From Mesorhizobium sp. M8A.F.Ca.ET.218.01.1.1 (GTDB lineage Bacteria > Pseudomonadota > Alphaproteobacteria > Rhizobiales > Rhizobiaceae): a stretch of 64,000 bases of DNA. The position numbers and the translations under genes were made by a program. How positions within the stretch are numbered: the stretch's first letter is position 1; the number at the start of each line of letters is the position of its first letter. Positions 25,762 to 34,878 of this stretch are shown here, one piece after another. The DNA is taken from positions 124,001-188,000 of the forward strand of contig NZ_SRUZ01000002.1 in NCBI RefSeq assembly GCF_004791165.1. The letters are read 5' to 3'. Below the pieces are notes generated by a model that was given only the letters and a program-made list of their open reading frames with translations, ran no database searches and had not been told where the DNA came from.

Positions 25762-26259
25762 TTGAACCATCAACGCGCCGACGTCGCCATCATCATGGGC
25801 AGCCAATCCGACTGGGCGACGATGCGCCAGGCGGCCGAAACGCTGGAGGCGCTTGGCGTTCCCCATAAAAGGCTGATCATTTCGGCGCACCGCACGCCCG
25901 ACCGGCTCTATGAATTCGCCAAGGGCGCCAAGGCGGCCGGCTACAAGGTGATCATCGCCGGAGCCGGGGGTGCGGCGCATCTGCCCGGCATGACGGCGGC
26001 AATGACGCCATTGCCGGTGTTCGGCGTGCCGGTGGAATCGAAAGCGCTGTCGGGCCAGGATTCTCTGCTCTCCATCGTCCAGATGCCGGCCGGCATTCCG
26101 GTCGGGACACTGGCGATCGGCAAGGCAGGCGCGGCCAACGCCGCCCTCCTGGCCGCCGCCGTATTGGCGCTGAACGACGACAAGCTTGCCCAGCGGCTCG
26201 ACGCCTGGCGCGCCTCGCAGACCGCCAAGGTCGCGGCCGAACCGACGGACACGCCGTGA
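25762..26259 (+). CDS. purE: N5-carboxyaminoimidazole ribonucleotide mutase
   Basis: A 165-residue class I PurE. Motifs: [11 protein letters not shown] at the N-terminus, [12 protein letters not shown], and [17 protein letters not shown] with the catalytic His. It converts N5-CAIR to CAIR in purine synthesis, acting after PurK, whose gene overlaps it. The start is TTG at 25762 (reading [16 protein letters not shown]), chosen because GGGGAG sits 7 bp upstream and no ATG is available before the conserved domain. Confidence 0.95.
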   Translation: MNHQRADVAIIMGSQSDWATMRQAAETLEALGVPHKRLIISAHRTPDRLYEFAKGAKAAGYKVIIAGAGGAAHLPGMTAAMTPLPVFGVPVESKALSGQDSLLSIVQMPAGIPVGTLAIGKAGAANAALLAAAVLALNDDKLAQRLDAWRASQTAKVAAEPTDTP

Positions 26260-27332
26260 GCCTGCCCGCGGGATCGACGATCGGCATCATTGGCGGCGGC
26301 CAGCTCGGCCGCATGCTTGCAATGGCCGCTGCCCGCCTCGGCTACCGCACCGCCGTGCTGGAGCCGCAACCGGATTGCCCGGCCGCCCAGGTCGCCAACA
26401 AGCAGATTACGGCCCCCTATGACGACCCGGCCGCGCTTGCCGAACTGGCGGCGGCCAGCGCCGTCGTCACCTACGAGTTCGAGAACGTGCCGGTGGCCGC
26501 TGCAACCGCGCTTGCCGCCAAGGTGGCGGTCTATCCGCCAGCGCGTGCGCTTGACGTGGCGCAGGACCGGGTGAGCGAAAAGACATTCCTCAACAGCATC
26601 GGCATCGCCACCGCCGATTTCCGTCCGGTCGACACGGACGACGAGTTGACGGCGGCGCTGAAGGCATTCGGCGGCAGCGGCATCCTGAAGACGCGGCGCA
26701 TGGGCTATGACGGCAAGGGCCAGCGCGTCTTCCGCAACATGGAGACGGGTGGCTTTGCCGGCACCTGCGAGGCGATGGGCAATGTGCCGCTTATCCTGGA
26801 GAGCTTCGTGCCCTTCGAGCGGGAGGTTTCCGTCATCGCCGCGCGCGGGATCGATGGGGCGGTCGCCGCCTATGATCCGGCCGAAAACGTGCACCGCGAC
26901 GGCATTCTGCACACATCGACCTTGCCGGCCGGCATCAAACCCGAAACGGCGGTAGCCGCGCAGGTCGCCGCGTCGAAGATATTGTCCGCGCTCGACTATG
27001 TCGGCGTCATCGGTGTCGAGTTCTTCGTGCTGGCCGATGGTTCGCTGCTGGCCAACGAGATCGCGCCCCGCGTCCACAATTCAGGCCATTGGACCGAAGC
27101 CGCCTGCATCGTTTCGCAGTTCGAGCAACACATCCGCGCCATTGCCGGCCTGCCGCTGGGCAGCCCCAATCGCCACTCCGATTGCGTGATGGAGAACCTG
27201 ATCGGCGACGACGTGCTGCGCGTTCCAGCCCTGCTCGCCGAGCCCGACCTGATGCTGCACCTCTACGGCAAGGCGGAGGCGCGGCCTGGCCGCAAGATGG
27301 GCCACTTCACCCGCATCAGTTCACGTACTTAG
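26256..27332 (+). CDS. purK: 5-(carboxyamino)imidazole ribonucleotide synthase
   Basis: A 358-residue ATP-grasp enzyme. It has [20 protein letters not shown] at the N-terminus, the ATP-binding [14 protein letters not shown], the phosphate-binding [12 protein letters not shown], and [20 protein letters not shown] with [13 protein letters not shown]. It carboxylates AIR using ATP and bicarbonate. The GTG start overlaps the purE stop (GTGA), so the two are coupled. Confidence 0.96.
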   Translation: MSLPAGSTIGIIGGGQLGRMLAMAAARLGYRTAVLEPQPDCPAAQVANKQITAPYDDPAALAELAAASAVVTYEFENVPVAAATALAAKVAVYPPARALDVAQDRVSEKTFLNSIGIATADFRPVDTDDELTAALKAFGGSGILKTRRMGYDGKGQRVFRNMETGGFAGTCEAMGNVPLILESFVPFEREVSVIAARGIDGAVAAYDPAENVHRDGILHTSTLPAGIKPETAVAAQVAASKILSALDYVGVIGVEFFVLADGSLLANEIAPRVHNSGHWTEAACIVSQFEQHIRAIAGLPLGSPNRHSDCVMENLIGDDVLRVPALLAEPDLMLHLYGKAEARPGRKMGHFTRISSRT

Positions 27333-27348
27333 TTCGCGGGACACGAGC

Positions 27349-27768
27349 CTATTGCACCTCGCCGCTGTCCTCGCCGGGGCCGGCGCAGCTTGCATCGCCT
27401 TCCTCGCAATTGGCGGAGGCGGCGAGTTGCTTGATGCGATCATTGGTCAGCCTGGTCAGGCACTGCGAAACTTCCATCGCGTGGATGGAGCCACCCGCGC
27501 TGGCCGCGGTGTTATGCGCGCATTCGGCATCCCGGAAGCTGATCCAGGCGCGCTGCGCCACCTGAAGCAATCGCTTGCCACCCGCATCATCAGAGCCGAT
27601 CAGCGCCTGATAGGCTGCGTTGAGTCTGGCGTCGGCGGCCTGATAATCCTCGCCGGCGCAGATGTTCATCATTTGCTGGCTGTCGTCGGAACGGTCGCAT
27701 TCCTGAGCGCGGGCGACCGCGCCTGCCGCCAGGACGGCGAGGCAGGCGAACAGGAAAATTCGACGCAT
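27349..27768 (-). CDS. Secreted LprI-like (DUF1311) protein
   Basis: A 139-residue exported protein with signal peptide 1-21 (FLFACLAVLAAGAVARAQ). The LprI/DUF1311 domain shows DARLNAAYQALIGSDDAGGK, LLQVAQRAWISFRDAEC and MEVSQCLTRLTNDRIKQL. The regular Cys residues would form disulfides in the periplasm. Characterised relatives include lysozyme-inhibitor-like proteins; the role here is unknown. It converges on purK, 16 bp apart. Confidence 0.8.
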   Translation of the reverse strand: MRRIFLFACLAVLAAGAVARAQECDRSDDSQQMMNICAGEDYQAADARLNAAYQALIGSDDAGGKRLLQVAQRAWISFRDAECAHNTAASAGGSIHAMEVSQCLTRLTNDRIKQLAASANCEEGDASCAGPGEDSGEVQ

Positions 27769-27899
27769 CTTTGTCCCCAAATCACTTGCTTGTCGCGGCA
27801 TCATCCCAGCCGACTCGTGGTCGCGCAATGCCACGGGTGCCGACATGGCGGATATTTGATGATATCAGGACGCGGAGCACGCTTGCCGTTGACTTACGG

Positions 27900-27928
27900 T
27901 TGACATGGGCAAGGCTCCTCGTTTATGA
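27900..27928 (+). promoter_or_regulatory. Candidate sigma-70 promoter of rpmJ
   Basis: TTGACA (27900-27905), a 17-bp spacer and TTATGA (27923-27928) fit a housekeeping promoter about 80 bp before rpmJ. Between it and rpmJ lies a hairpin, AAGGCGCG-8nt-CGCGCCTT (27945-27968), in the presumed leader. Confidence 0.45.
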
Positions 27929-28011
27929 GCCACCCACCGTTCAAAAGGCGCGTCTTCTGGCGCGCCTTATAATTTCGACCCGGAACCGGGTCCACACCGA
28001 CAGGCAAGACC

Positions 28012-28137
28012 ATGAAGATCAAGAATTCGCTCAAGGCGCTGAAGGCGCGTCACCGCGACAACCAGTTGGTTCGCCGCAAGGGCCGCATCTACATCATCAA
28101 CAAGACCGCCCCGCGCTATAAGGCGCGCCAGGGTTGA
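28012..28137 (+). CDS. rpmJ: 50S ribosomal protein L36
   Basis: A 41-residue basic protein starting [20 protein letters not shown] and ending with [20 protein letters not shown]. This is the zinc-free (C-) L36 form found in many proteobacteria. It is a single gene, as usual for this form in Rhizobiales. A hairpin CGGAGGC-ttttt-GCCTCCG (28147-28165) follows the stop, but lacks a T-tract after the stem. Confidence 0.95.
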   Translation: MKIKNSLKALKARHRDNQLVRRKGRIYIINKTAPRYKARQG

Positions 28138-28246
28138 GTTTTCGGCCGGAGGCTTTTTGCCTCCGCCCATTGATGCTTGTCGGCGAGCCGACCTTCCCAC
28201 GTTGAATTCACTTTGATGTTCCGCCGCCCGGGACTAGAGTCGGGCG

Positions 28247-28855
28247 ATGCGGATTCTTTTTGCATTTTTGATCGCTTTCCCTCTTTCCGGTGCCGTTAGC
28301 ATAGCGGCCAGGGCAGCGAACGATCAGGCGGCCCAGCCGGCGGCCCCGGACACTCCGGCCCCGCCGATGACGAAACAGGCCCGGCTCGACAGGCTGTTCT
28401 CCGACCTGAAGCGCGAGCGCAACGAAAAGGCCGCCGAGCGCATTGCCGGCAACATCTGGAACGAATGGTTCCAGTCCGGCAGCGCCTCGATCGACCTGAT
28501 GATGCAGTGGTCGCAAAATGCGATGAACGATCAGAAGTTCGACGTCGCGCTCGATTTCCTGGACCAGGTGGTGACCTTGCAGCCGAGCTATGCCGAAGGC
28601 TGGAACCGCCGCGCCACCGTGCATTTCATGATGAAGAACTACGGCAAGTCGATGGCCGATATCGACCGCACGCTGCAGCTCGAGCCACGCCATTTCGGCG
28701 CGCTGTCGGGCCTGGCCCAGATCATGGCGGAGACCGGTCACAAGCAATCGGCGCTCGAGGCCTGGCAGAAGGTGCTGGCCATCTATCCCATGATGCGCAG
28801 CGCCCAGAACCAGGTCGCGACCCTGTCGGAAGAGCTTGCCGGCGAGGGAATTTGA
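28247..28855 (+). CDS. TPR-repeat exported protein
   Basis: A 202-residue protein with an N-terminal signal sequence (about 1-23) and a proline-rich linker (AAPDTPAPPMTK). At least two tetratricopeptide repeats cover residues 95-170 (FDVALDFLDQVVTLQPSYAEG; GKSMADIDRTLQLEPRHFGA; KQSALEAWQKVLAIYPMM). TPR proteins mediate protein-protein contacts, and this one should act in the periplasm. The partner is unknown. It lies before a hydrolase gene on the same strand with an 83-bp gap. Confidence 0.82.
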   Translation: MRILFAFLIAFPLSGAVSIAARAANDQAAQPAAPDTPAPPMTKQARLDRLFSDLKRERNEKAAERIAGNIWNEWFQSGSASIDLMMQWSQNAMNDQKFDVALDFLDQVVTLQPSYAEGWNRRATVHFMMKNYGKSMADIDRTLQLEPRHFGALSGLAQIMAETGHKQSALEAWQKVLAIYPMMRSAQNQVATLSEELAGEGI

Positions 28856-28938
28856 TAGACTAGGCAATAGGCATTAGGCGCTTGAGCTTCCCTACTGCCG
28901 CCCTACAACTTATCAACCTCCCTTCCCGTATATCCCCC

Positions 28939-30006
28939 ATGAACCTGATCTACGCCGCGCTCGCCTTCCTTTTCGCACTCGTCCTTGCCCTTGTCGGCGT
29001 CACTCGCGTCGGCTCATGGCTGATCGAGCGCCGCGGTCCGCCGGTCGGCGCGTTCGTCGACATTGGCGGTGCCCGTATCCACTATGTCCACGTTCCCGCG
29101 TCAGTTGGTGCGGATCTGCCACCGATCGTCTTCATTCACGGCGCCAGCGCCAATTTGAAAGACCAGATGCTGCCGCTCAGGCCGCTGCTCGATGGCCGTG
29201 CCGAAATGCTGTTTTTCGACCGGCCGGGAGCCGGCTGGTCGGGACGCGGCCCCGGCAACAATGAAAATCCGTCGGCACAGGCCAACACCATCGCCGCGCT
29301 GATGGACCGTCTCGGCATCAAGCGGGCCATCATTGTCGGCCATTCCTTCGGCGGCGTGGTGACGGCGGCCTTCGGCCGCGAGCATGCCGACAAGACGCTC
29401 GGCCTTGTCTTCCTGGCGCCGGCGAGCCATCCCTGGCCGGGCGGCGCGACGTCCTGGTACTACGACCTGACCATCATTCCGGTGATCGGCCGGCTGTTCT
29501 CCGAGACCCTGAGCTATCCTGCGGGAACGCTGCAGATGGCGGACGCCACGACCTGCGTCTTCTCGCCCAACAAAGTGCCGGAAAATTACCTCGCCTCAGC
29601 CGCGATCCCGCTGGTGCTGCGGCCGTCGGCCTTCCGCGCCAATGCCACCGACGTCGCCGGGCTCTATCGGTATGCGCTTGGCGCGGCACCGCATTACAAA
29701 GTGATAACGGCGCCGACCGTGGTCATCTCCGGCGATCGCGACAAGGTGGTCTATGCCCGCATTCACTCCGTCGGCCTAGTGCGCGACATATCAGGCGCCG
29801 AGCTGGTCTGGGTGCAAAATCTTGGCCACAAGCCGGACTGGATCGCCTCCGACCTCGTCGTCGGCGCCATCGAGAAGGTTGCCGGCAAGGCTATCGACCT
29901 GGAAGCAATCGCCACGACGGTGGAAGCCCGGATTGCCGACGATGCCTATGGCGTGGGCAAATGCGCCGACATCAAGGAGCCACGGGCCGAGCTCGCCCCG
30001 ACCTGA
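28939..30006 (+). CDS. Alpha/beta-hydrolase fold protein with N-terminal membrane helix
   Basis: A 355-residue hydrolase with an N-terminal hydrophobic segment (residues 3-24). The nucleophile elbow is VGHSFGG, the oxyanion motif IVFIHGASANLKDQM, FDRPGAGWSG follows strand 4, the acid is in VISGDRDKVV, and the His in NLGHKPDW. The HGxSA and DRPGxGxS motifs resemble epoxide hydrolase / haloalkane dehalogenase relatives, but the capping residues that define those activities were not identified. Substrate unknown. Confidence 0.83.
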   Translation: MNLIYAALAFLFALVLALVGVTRVGSWLIERRGPPVGAFVDIGGARIHYVHVPASVGADLPPIVFIHGASANLKDQMLPLRPLLDGRAEMLFFDRPGAGWSGRGPGNNENPSAQANTIAALMDRLGIKRAIIVGHSFGGVVTAAFGREHADKTLGLVFLAPASHPWPGGATSWYYDLTIIPVIGRLFSETLSYPAGTLQMADATTCVFSPNKVPENYLASAAIPLVLRPSAFRANATDVAGLYRYALGAAPHYKVITAPTVVISGDRDKVVYARIHSVGLVRDISGAELVWVQNLGHKPDWIASDLVVGAIEKVAGKAIDLEAIATTVEARIADDAYGVGKCADIKEPRAELAPT

Positions 30007-30048
30007 CAATCCGAAGCTATCGCAAGACGCTATTGGGAACAGAGCGGC

Positions 30049-30513
30049 ATGTATGTCCTGAAACACGGCATAAAGAAAAATCCCGAAAAGCGATGGGCAC
30101 TGCCGGATCGCATCTTCTTCGGTCACGGCGCGTGCGCCATTCTCGCCGGCACCTTTCTCAAGCATCCGCCTCTGGAGGGATTTTACGGCGAACGTATCAT
30201 TCCCGGCGAAGGCTTTTCCGGAAACCATATCTACGTGACGAACGGCGTGATCGCTTTCGACTACCACGGCTATTGCGCTCGAGAGCGGTTGCTCGAACAC
30301 CATGCGAGAGGCTGGGCTTCGCGCCACACCGGATGGCATTGCACCATCGCGCGGGTCGATTTCGATCTGCTCGATACGACCGAACTCAACCGGCGAAAGA
30401 TACTGGGCCCGGATCAGTATCTGTACGATCCTATTCCTCGCGCGCGCCGGTTTCTCCAGGCAAGAAATCACGCGGAAGCCGCGGCAAGGGCGCTCGGAGC
30501 CGCGACGGTATGA
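30049..30513 (+). CDS. Conserved hypothetical protein
   Basis: A 154-residue soluble protein with no recognised domain. It has several aromatic/His-rich patches (FFGHGACAILAGTFL, YHGYCARERLLEHHARGW, HTGWHCTIARVDFDLLD). These read like structured protein with codon use equal to its neighbours. It resembles uncharacterised proteins of rhizobia. It starts 42 bp after the hydrolase gene and might be co-transcribed. Confidence 0.65.
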   Translation: MYVLKHGIKKNPEKRWALPDRIFFGHGACAILAGTFLKHPPLEGFYGERIIPGEGFSGNHIYVTNGVIAFDYHGYCARERLLEHHARGWASRHTGWHCTIARVDFDLLDTTELNRRKILGPDQYLYDPIPRARRFLQARNHAEAAARALGAATV

Positions 30514-30546
30514 GGCCATCAGGTGTTAGGCAGGCGTCGCCAGCCG

Positions 30547-31281
30547 CTAGATAACAAGCAGCGGCGTCTTGCCGGGAACCCGATCGTAGAGGTCCATGAC
30601 GTCCTGATTGAACATGCGCACGCAGCCGGATGACGCGGATTTGCCGATCGATTTCCAATCCGGCGATCCATGGATCCGGTAGAGCGTATCGACGCCGTCC
30701 TTGAAGATGTAGAGCGCACGCGACCCGAGCGGGTTGCTGATGCCGGGCTGCATGCCCTGGCGCCATTTTTCCAGCTTCGGATCCCTGCGGATCATCGCCG
30801 AAGGCGGCGTCCAGGTCGGCCATTTTCGTTTCCGCTGGACGATCGCGCGGCCCTTCCAGGAATAGCCCTGGCGCCCCAGTCCGACGCCGTAGCGCATGGC
30901 CTTGCCGTCCTCGAGCACCCAGTAAAGGTGCTTGTCGGTCGTATTGACCACGATCGTGCCGGGTTTTTCGCCTGTCGGATCGTCGACGCTCTGCCTCAGG
31001 AACCGCCCGTCGACCTTGGCGAACGGGATTGCCGGCAGCGCATGGCCGCCGTCTTCGACCGCGCTGTACATGCCCGCATAGTCGGGCGACGCCGGGCTTA
31101 CGGTTTCAGGCGCGGCAGCTTCGATGGGCGCCTTTTCCGGTGCCGGTTCGAGCGGAACCGGGGTAGGCGTGCTCGCCAAGCTGATCGATTGCCTGGGCAG
31201 TTGGGCACAGGCGGAGACGGTCGAAACGCCAATAAGCGAAAGCCCGGTCAGAAGGGACCGGCGTGAAACGGCAAATGACAT
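30547..31281 (-). CDS. L,D-transpeptidase (YkuD domain), probable lipoprotein
   Basis: A 244-residue protein. The N-terminal leader has twin Arg (SRRSLLTGLSLIG) and a lipobox-like VSAC, so it may be a lipoprotein. The YkuD domain runs from about residue 108 (GTIVVNTTDKHLYWVLEDGK) to the catalytic RIHGSPDW...SSGCVRM, with His and Cys in place. It would make 3-3 peptidoglycan crosslinks or anchor proteins. Rhizobial genomes carry many paralogues. It is convergent with the hypothetical gene. Confidence 0.92.
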   Translation of the reverse strand: MSFAVSRRSLLTGLSLIGVSTVSACAQLPRQSISLASTPTPVPLEPAPEKAPIEAAAPETVSPASPDYAGMYSAVEDGGHALPAIPFAKVDGRFLRQSVDDPTGEKPGTIVVNTTDKHLYWVLEDGKAMRYGVGLGRQGYSWKGRAIVQRKRKWPTWTPPSAMIRRDPKLEKWRQGMQPGISNPLGSRALYIFKDGVDTLYRIHGSPDWKSIGKSASSGCVRMFNQDVMDLYDRVPGKTPLLVI

Positions 31282-31499
31282 TCAATATACTTTCAAGCGA
31301 AGGGAAATTCAGGCGGTTGCGAAGCGGCTGTTAACGCCGCCTCACCGCGTCTTGTAGAGTGGATCGCGGCGGCCCTGTGTCGAGACAAGGGCGGCGATGA
31401 TTGTCCAGACTTTTGTAGCACTGCGGCCGCAGTGGGCTCTGCGCCAATGCATGTCGCCCAAAAGTGACCTCGGTTCGCGCGGTGTTCCCTCGAGAAGGC

Positions 31500-32933
31500 T
31501 TACCGTCCGGCTGTTTCCGATCCGACATAGGCGATGCGCAGCATGTTGGTCGATCCCGGCGTCCTGAGCGGCACCCCAGCGGTGATGATGACGCGGTCGC
31601 CCGGCTTGCCGAATTCCTCTTCCAGTGCAATGCGGCAGGCGCGGTTGACCATGTCGTCGAGATCGGTGGCGTCTGGCGAGACCACGCAATGCGTGCCCCA
31701 TAAAAGTGACAGGCGCCGCGCCGTATTGAGGATCGGCGACAGCGCGATGATCGGCACTTGCGGGCGCTCGCGCGCGGCGCGCAGGCCGGTGGTGCCTGAT
31801 GCCGTGTAGGTGACGATCGCCGACAGTTTCAGCGTTTCGGCGATTTCGCGGGCGGCCAGCGAAATGGCGTCGGCGCCGGTCGCTTCCGGCTCGGAGCGCT
31901 GCGCGTTGATGATGCCGGCATAGGTCGGGTCGGTTTCGACCTTGGCGGCGATGCGGTTCATCATGGCAACCGCCTCGACTGGATAAACGCCCGCCGCCGA
32001 TTCCGCCGACAGCATGATGGCGTCGGCGCCTTCGAAGACGGCGATCGAAACGTCGGAGACCTCGGCGCGGGTCGGCACCGGGGCGGTGATCATCGATTCC
32101 AGCATCTGCGTGGCGATCACCACCGGCTTGCCGGCACGGCGCGCGGCGCGCGTGATCTGCTTCTGGATGCCGGGCACCGCTTCCAACGGCATTTCGACAC
32201 CGAGATCGCCGCGGGCAACCATCAGCGCATCCGACAGTTCGATGATCTCGGCCAGTCGGGCGACAGCCTGCGGCTTTTCGATCTTGGCCATGATCAGCGC
32301 CCGGCCGCGCGCGATCTTGCGCGCTTCGGCCAGATCCTCCGGCCGCTGCACGAAGGACAGCGCGACCCAGTCGACGCCGGTCGCCAGCACCGCGTCGAGG
32401 TCCTTGCGGTCCTTCTCGGTCAGCGCGCCCACCGGCAGATCGGTGTCGGGCAGGCTGACGCCCTTCTTGTCGGAAATCGTGGTGCCGGCAATGACGGTGC
32501 ACACGATCGACTTGCCGTCGCTCTTCACCGCTTTCAGCTCGAGCTTGCCGTCGTCGATTAGGAGTCGATGGCCAGCCTCGACCGAACTCAGGATTTCGGG
32601 ATGCGGCAGGTAAACCCTGGTCGAGGTACCGGGCTCGGGATTGTCGTCGAGCGTGAAGGTCTGGCCCAGCGTCAGCACTTCCTTGCCGTTGGCGAACTTG
32701 CCGACGCGCAGCTTCGGACCTTGCAGGTCGGCCAGGATACCGATCGGCCGGCCGACTTTTTCCTCGACGGACCGGATACGTGCGACCAGCGTGCGCATCA
32801 GCTCATGATCGGTATGGCTCATATTGATGCGGAAAACATCCGCACCGGCTTCGAACAGCTTCTGCAGCATCTCCTCGGACGAGGAGGCCGGACCGATTGT
32901 GGCTAGGATCTTGACCTTGCGGCTACGTCTCAT
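31500..32933 (-). CDS. pyk: Pyruvate kinase
   Basis: A 477-residue enzyme converting PEP and ADP to pyruvate and ATP. Motifs: KILATIGPASSSEEML at the N-terminus, FRINMSHTDHELM, ILADLQGPKLRVG, and the family pattern IMAKIEKPQAVARLAEIIE with the catalytic Lys. Mg-binding MVARGDLGVEMPLEAVP and IATQMLESMI follow. The start codon overlaps the stop of the DUF1036 gene (ATGA), so both are in one operon. The 218 bp after its stop hold nothing recognised. Confidence 0.96.
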   Translation of the reverse strand: MRRSRKVKILATIGPASSSEEMLQKLFEAGADVFRINMSHTDHELMRTLVARIRSVEEKVGRPIGILADLQGPKLRVGKFANGKEVLTLGQTFTLDDNPEPGTSTRVYLPHPEILSSVEAGHRLLIDDGKLELKAVKSDGKSIVCTVIAGTTISDKKGVSLPDTDLPVGALTEKDRKDLDAVLATGVDWVALSFVQRPEDLAEARKIARGRALIMAKIEKPQAVARLAEIIELSDALMVARGDLGVEMPLEAVPGIQKQITRAARRAGKPVVIATQMLESMITAPVPTRAEVSDVSIAVFEGADAIMLSAESAAGVYPVEAVAMMNRIAAKVETDPTYAGIINAQRSEPEATGADAISLAAREIAETLKLSAIVTYTASGTTGLRAARERPQVPIIALSPILNTARRLSLLWGTHCVVSPDATDLDDMVNRACRIALEEEFGKPGDRVIITAGVPLRTPGSTNMLRIAYVGSETAGR

Positions 32934-33448
32934 TGACTGTTCGTTCCCGGGGCGGCTGGGGCGCCTCCCGTTGCGGGCTCATCGGTGAGCTGGACCATCC
33001 AGCTTGCCTGCTCGCCCGTGTCATATTCCTGGAATCCAGCGCGCTGGAAGCCTCGGGCGACGCAGTCGCTTACGCCCGCGATCTTGAACTCTTTTTCAGC
33101 CACGCACATGTTGATCGGGCCGTCCCAGCGTCCACCGCGCTCGGCGTCTTCTGCATAAAGATAATAAAACCTTGATGACAGCGGCCCTTCGATCAACGTC
33201 TTGCAGCTCGATCCTTCGATGTGCCACCAGCCCTCGGTGATCCAGCCGGCCTTGGCACGATAGCCGATGCCGACACCGACCAGGTTCTGCGTGGCGTTGC
33301 AGACGCGGAAATCGGCGTGCGCCGGCGAGGCCATGACCATTGCCGACACGCCACCGGTCAGGATCAGGAGCGGCATCGCAAAGCCGGAGCGCATGCGCTG
33401 CCTGCCGGCGGAACCCATTCCAAAACCCCTCAAGAACCACATCAGCAT
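32930..33448 (-). CDS. DUF1036 exported protein
   Basis: A 172-residue exported protein. The N-terminal hydrophobic segment (about 19-42) ends at SPAHADF. The DUF1036 domain follows: VCNATQNLVGVGIGYRAK, WITEGWWHIEGSSCKTL, and FYYLYAEDAERGG. Function is unknown; the family is restricted mainly to alphaproteobacteria. Translational coupling with pyk is a recurring arrangement in Rhizobiales. AGAGAG precedes the ATG at 33448; an ATG at 33484 would lengthen the leader. Confidence 0.83.
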   Translation of the reverse strand: MLMWFLRGFGMGSAGRQRMRSGFAMPLLILTGGVSAMVMASPAHADFRVCNATQNLVGVGIGYRAKAGWITEGWWHIEGSSCKTLIEGPLSSRFYYLYAEDAERGGRWDGPINMCVAEKEFKIAGVSDCVARGFQRAGFQEYDTGEQASWMVQLTDEPATGGAPAAPGTNSQ

Positions 33449-33663
33449 CTCTCTGCGCCCCTTTTCGGAAAAGTCCGGGCGCATGTCAACGCGCCGTTTT
33501 GTCCAATTCCAATCGATTTAGGAAGGCTCCCGGCGCACGATCCGTCGCCCCTTGCCAGATTTCCCGGGAAACCTTGGCCAAACAACGGCATTGCGCACGC
33601 GTCGTCTTCGTGGAATGACGATAGCATCCTCCCCAAAAGCCAGCGAACGACCATTTTCCGCCA

Positions 33664-34461
33664 ATGACCCGATCCACAGTTTTCGCGCCCTTCGACATCG
33701 TCGAGGGCGACCGCAAGCGAAGCATCGTGCTGCTGGCTGATCATGCCCGCCGCGACCTGCCCGAGGAGTATGGCAGCCTGGGGCTGCCGTCGGCCGAATT
33801 CGACCGCCATATCGCTTATGACATCGGCGTCGAAGCGGTGACGCGCGAACTGGCCGCCTTGCTTGGCGTGCCGGCACTTATCGCCAATTTCTCGCGGCTC
33901 TTGATCGATCCCAATCGCGGTGAGGACGACCCGACGCTCATTCGCCAGCTTTACGACGGCACGATCGTGCCGGGAAACTATCCGATGGCGCCGGAAGAAC
34001 GCGAGAGGCGTCTCGACCGCTTCTACCGGCCCTACCACGACGCGGTCGGCGCCATGATCGCTTCGGTCGTTCAGGCTTCGGGGCAGGCGCCCTTCATCTT
34101 TTCGGTGCATTCCTTCACACCGGTCATGCAGGGCATCAAACGCCCCTGGCATGTCGGCATCCTGTGGGACAAAGACGACCGGGTGGCGCGGCCGCTGATC
34201 GACATGCTGGCCGAGGACAAAAACCTCATCGTTGGCGACAACGAACCGTATGACGGCGCTCTGCGCGGCGACACCATGTTCAAGCATGCCATCGTCAATG
34301 GATATGCCCACGCGCTGCTCGAAATCCGCCAGGACCTGATAGCGGACCAGCAGGGCGCCCTCGCCTGGGCCCAACGGCTGGCGCCGATCGTTGACGCCAT
34401 CGACCACCGTCCCGATATACATGCGGTAAAGATGTTCGGCTCGCGCACCGGGCCGCTATGA
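33664..34461 (+). CDS. N-formylglutamate amidohydrolase family protein
   Basis: A 265-residue zinc-hydrolase-like protein. Family blocks: IVLLADHARRDLPEEYGSLG, HIAYDIGVEAVTRELAALLG, NFSRLLIDPNRGEDDP, FIFSVHSFTPVMQG and LLEIRQDLI. In histidine degradation HutG-type enzymes release glutamate from N-formylglutamate, but no hut genes are near, so the true substrate is uncertain. It overlaps the leader of the DUF1244 gene (34458), suggesting co-expression. Confidence 0.85.
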   Translation: MTRSTVFAPFDIVEGDRKRSIVLLADHARRDLPEEYGSLGLPSAEFDRHIAYDIGVEAVTRELAALLGVPALIANFSRLLIDPNRGEDDPTLIRQLYDGTIVPGNYPMAPEERERRLDRFYRPYHDAVGAMIASVVQASGQAPFIFSVHSFTPVMQGIKRPWHVGILWDKDDRVARPLIDMLAEDKNLIVGDNEPYDGALRGDTMFKHAIVNGYAHALLEIRQDLIADQQGALAWAQRLAPIVDAIDHRPDIHAVKMFGSRTGPL

Positions 34462-34472
34462 CGGAGGTTTCG

Positions 34473-34781
34473 ATGACCGAACTCAGCGACGAGCAGAAGC
34501 GCGACTTCGAGGCCGCCGCCTTTCGCCGGCTGGTGAGGCATTTGCGCGAACGCAGCGACGTGCAAAACATCGACCTGATGAACCTCGCCGGCTTCTGCCG
34601 CAACTGCCTGTCGAATTGGTATCGCGAGGCAGCGGAAGCCAAGGGCGTCAACCTCGGCAAGGATCAGTCGCGCGAGATCGTCTACGGCATGCCCTATGCC
34701 GAGTGGCAAGCGCTCAACCAGACAGAGGCTTCGGACGCCAAGAAGGCCGAATTCGAAGCCCGGCGTCCCAAGGATCACTGA
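34473..34781 (+). CDS. DUF1244 protein
   Basis: A 102-residue protein with the DUF1244 pattern: FEAAAFRRLVRHLRERSDVQ, DLMNLAGFCRNCLSNWYREA and EIVYGMPYAEWQ. The FCRNC Cys pair could bind a metal or be redox active. GGAGG stands 7 bp before the ATG at 34473. It directly follows the amidohydrolase gene. Function is unknown. Confidence 0.88.
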   Translation: MTELSDEQKRDFEAAAFRRLVRHLRERSDVQNIDLMNLAGFCRNCLSNWYREAAEAKGVNLGKDQSREIVYGMPYAEWQALNQTEASDAKKAEFEARRPKDH

Positions 34782-34878
34782 GGCCGTTTGGCCCAAATGC
34801 TTTCTCGAAAGTGCGCTTGACTGAAAATTGAATCGATCTAATTTGCCGCGCAAAGCCATTTTTGACCGGAATCGTCCT

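Noticed and set aside
28147..28165. Hairpin after rpmJ as a rho-independent terminator
   Set aside because: The T-run is in the loop rather than after the stem, so it is only mentioned with the gene.
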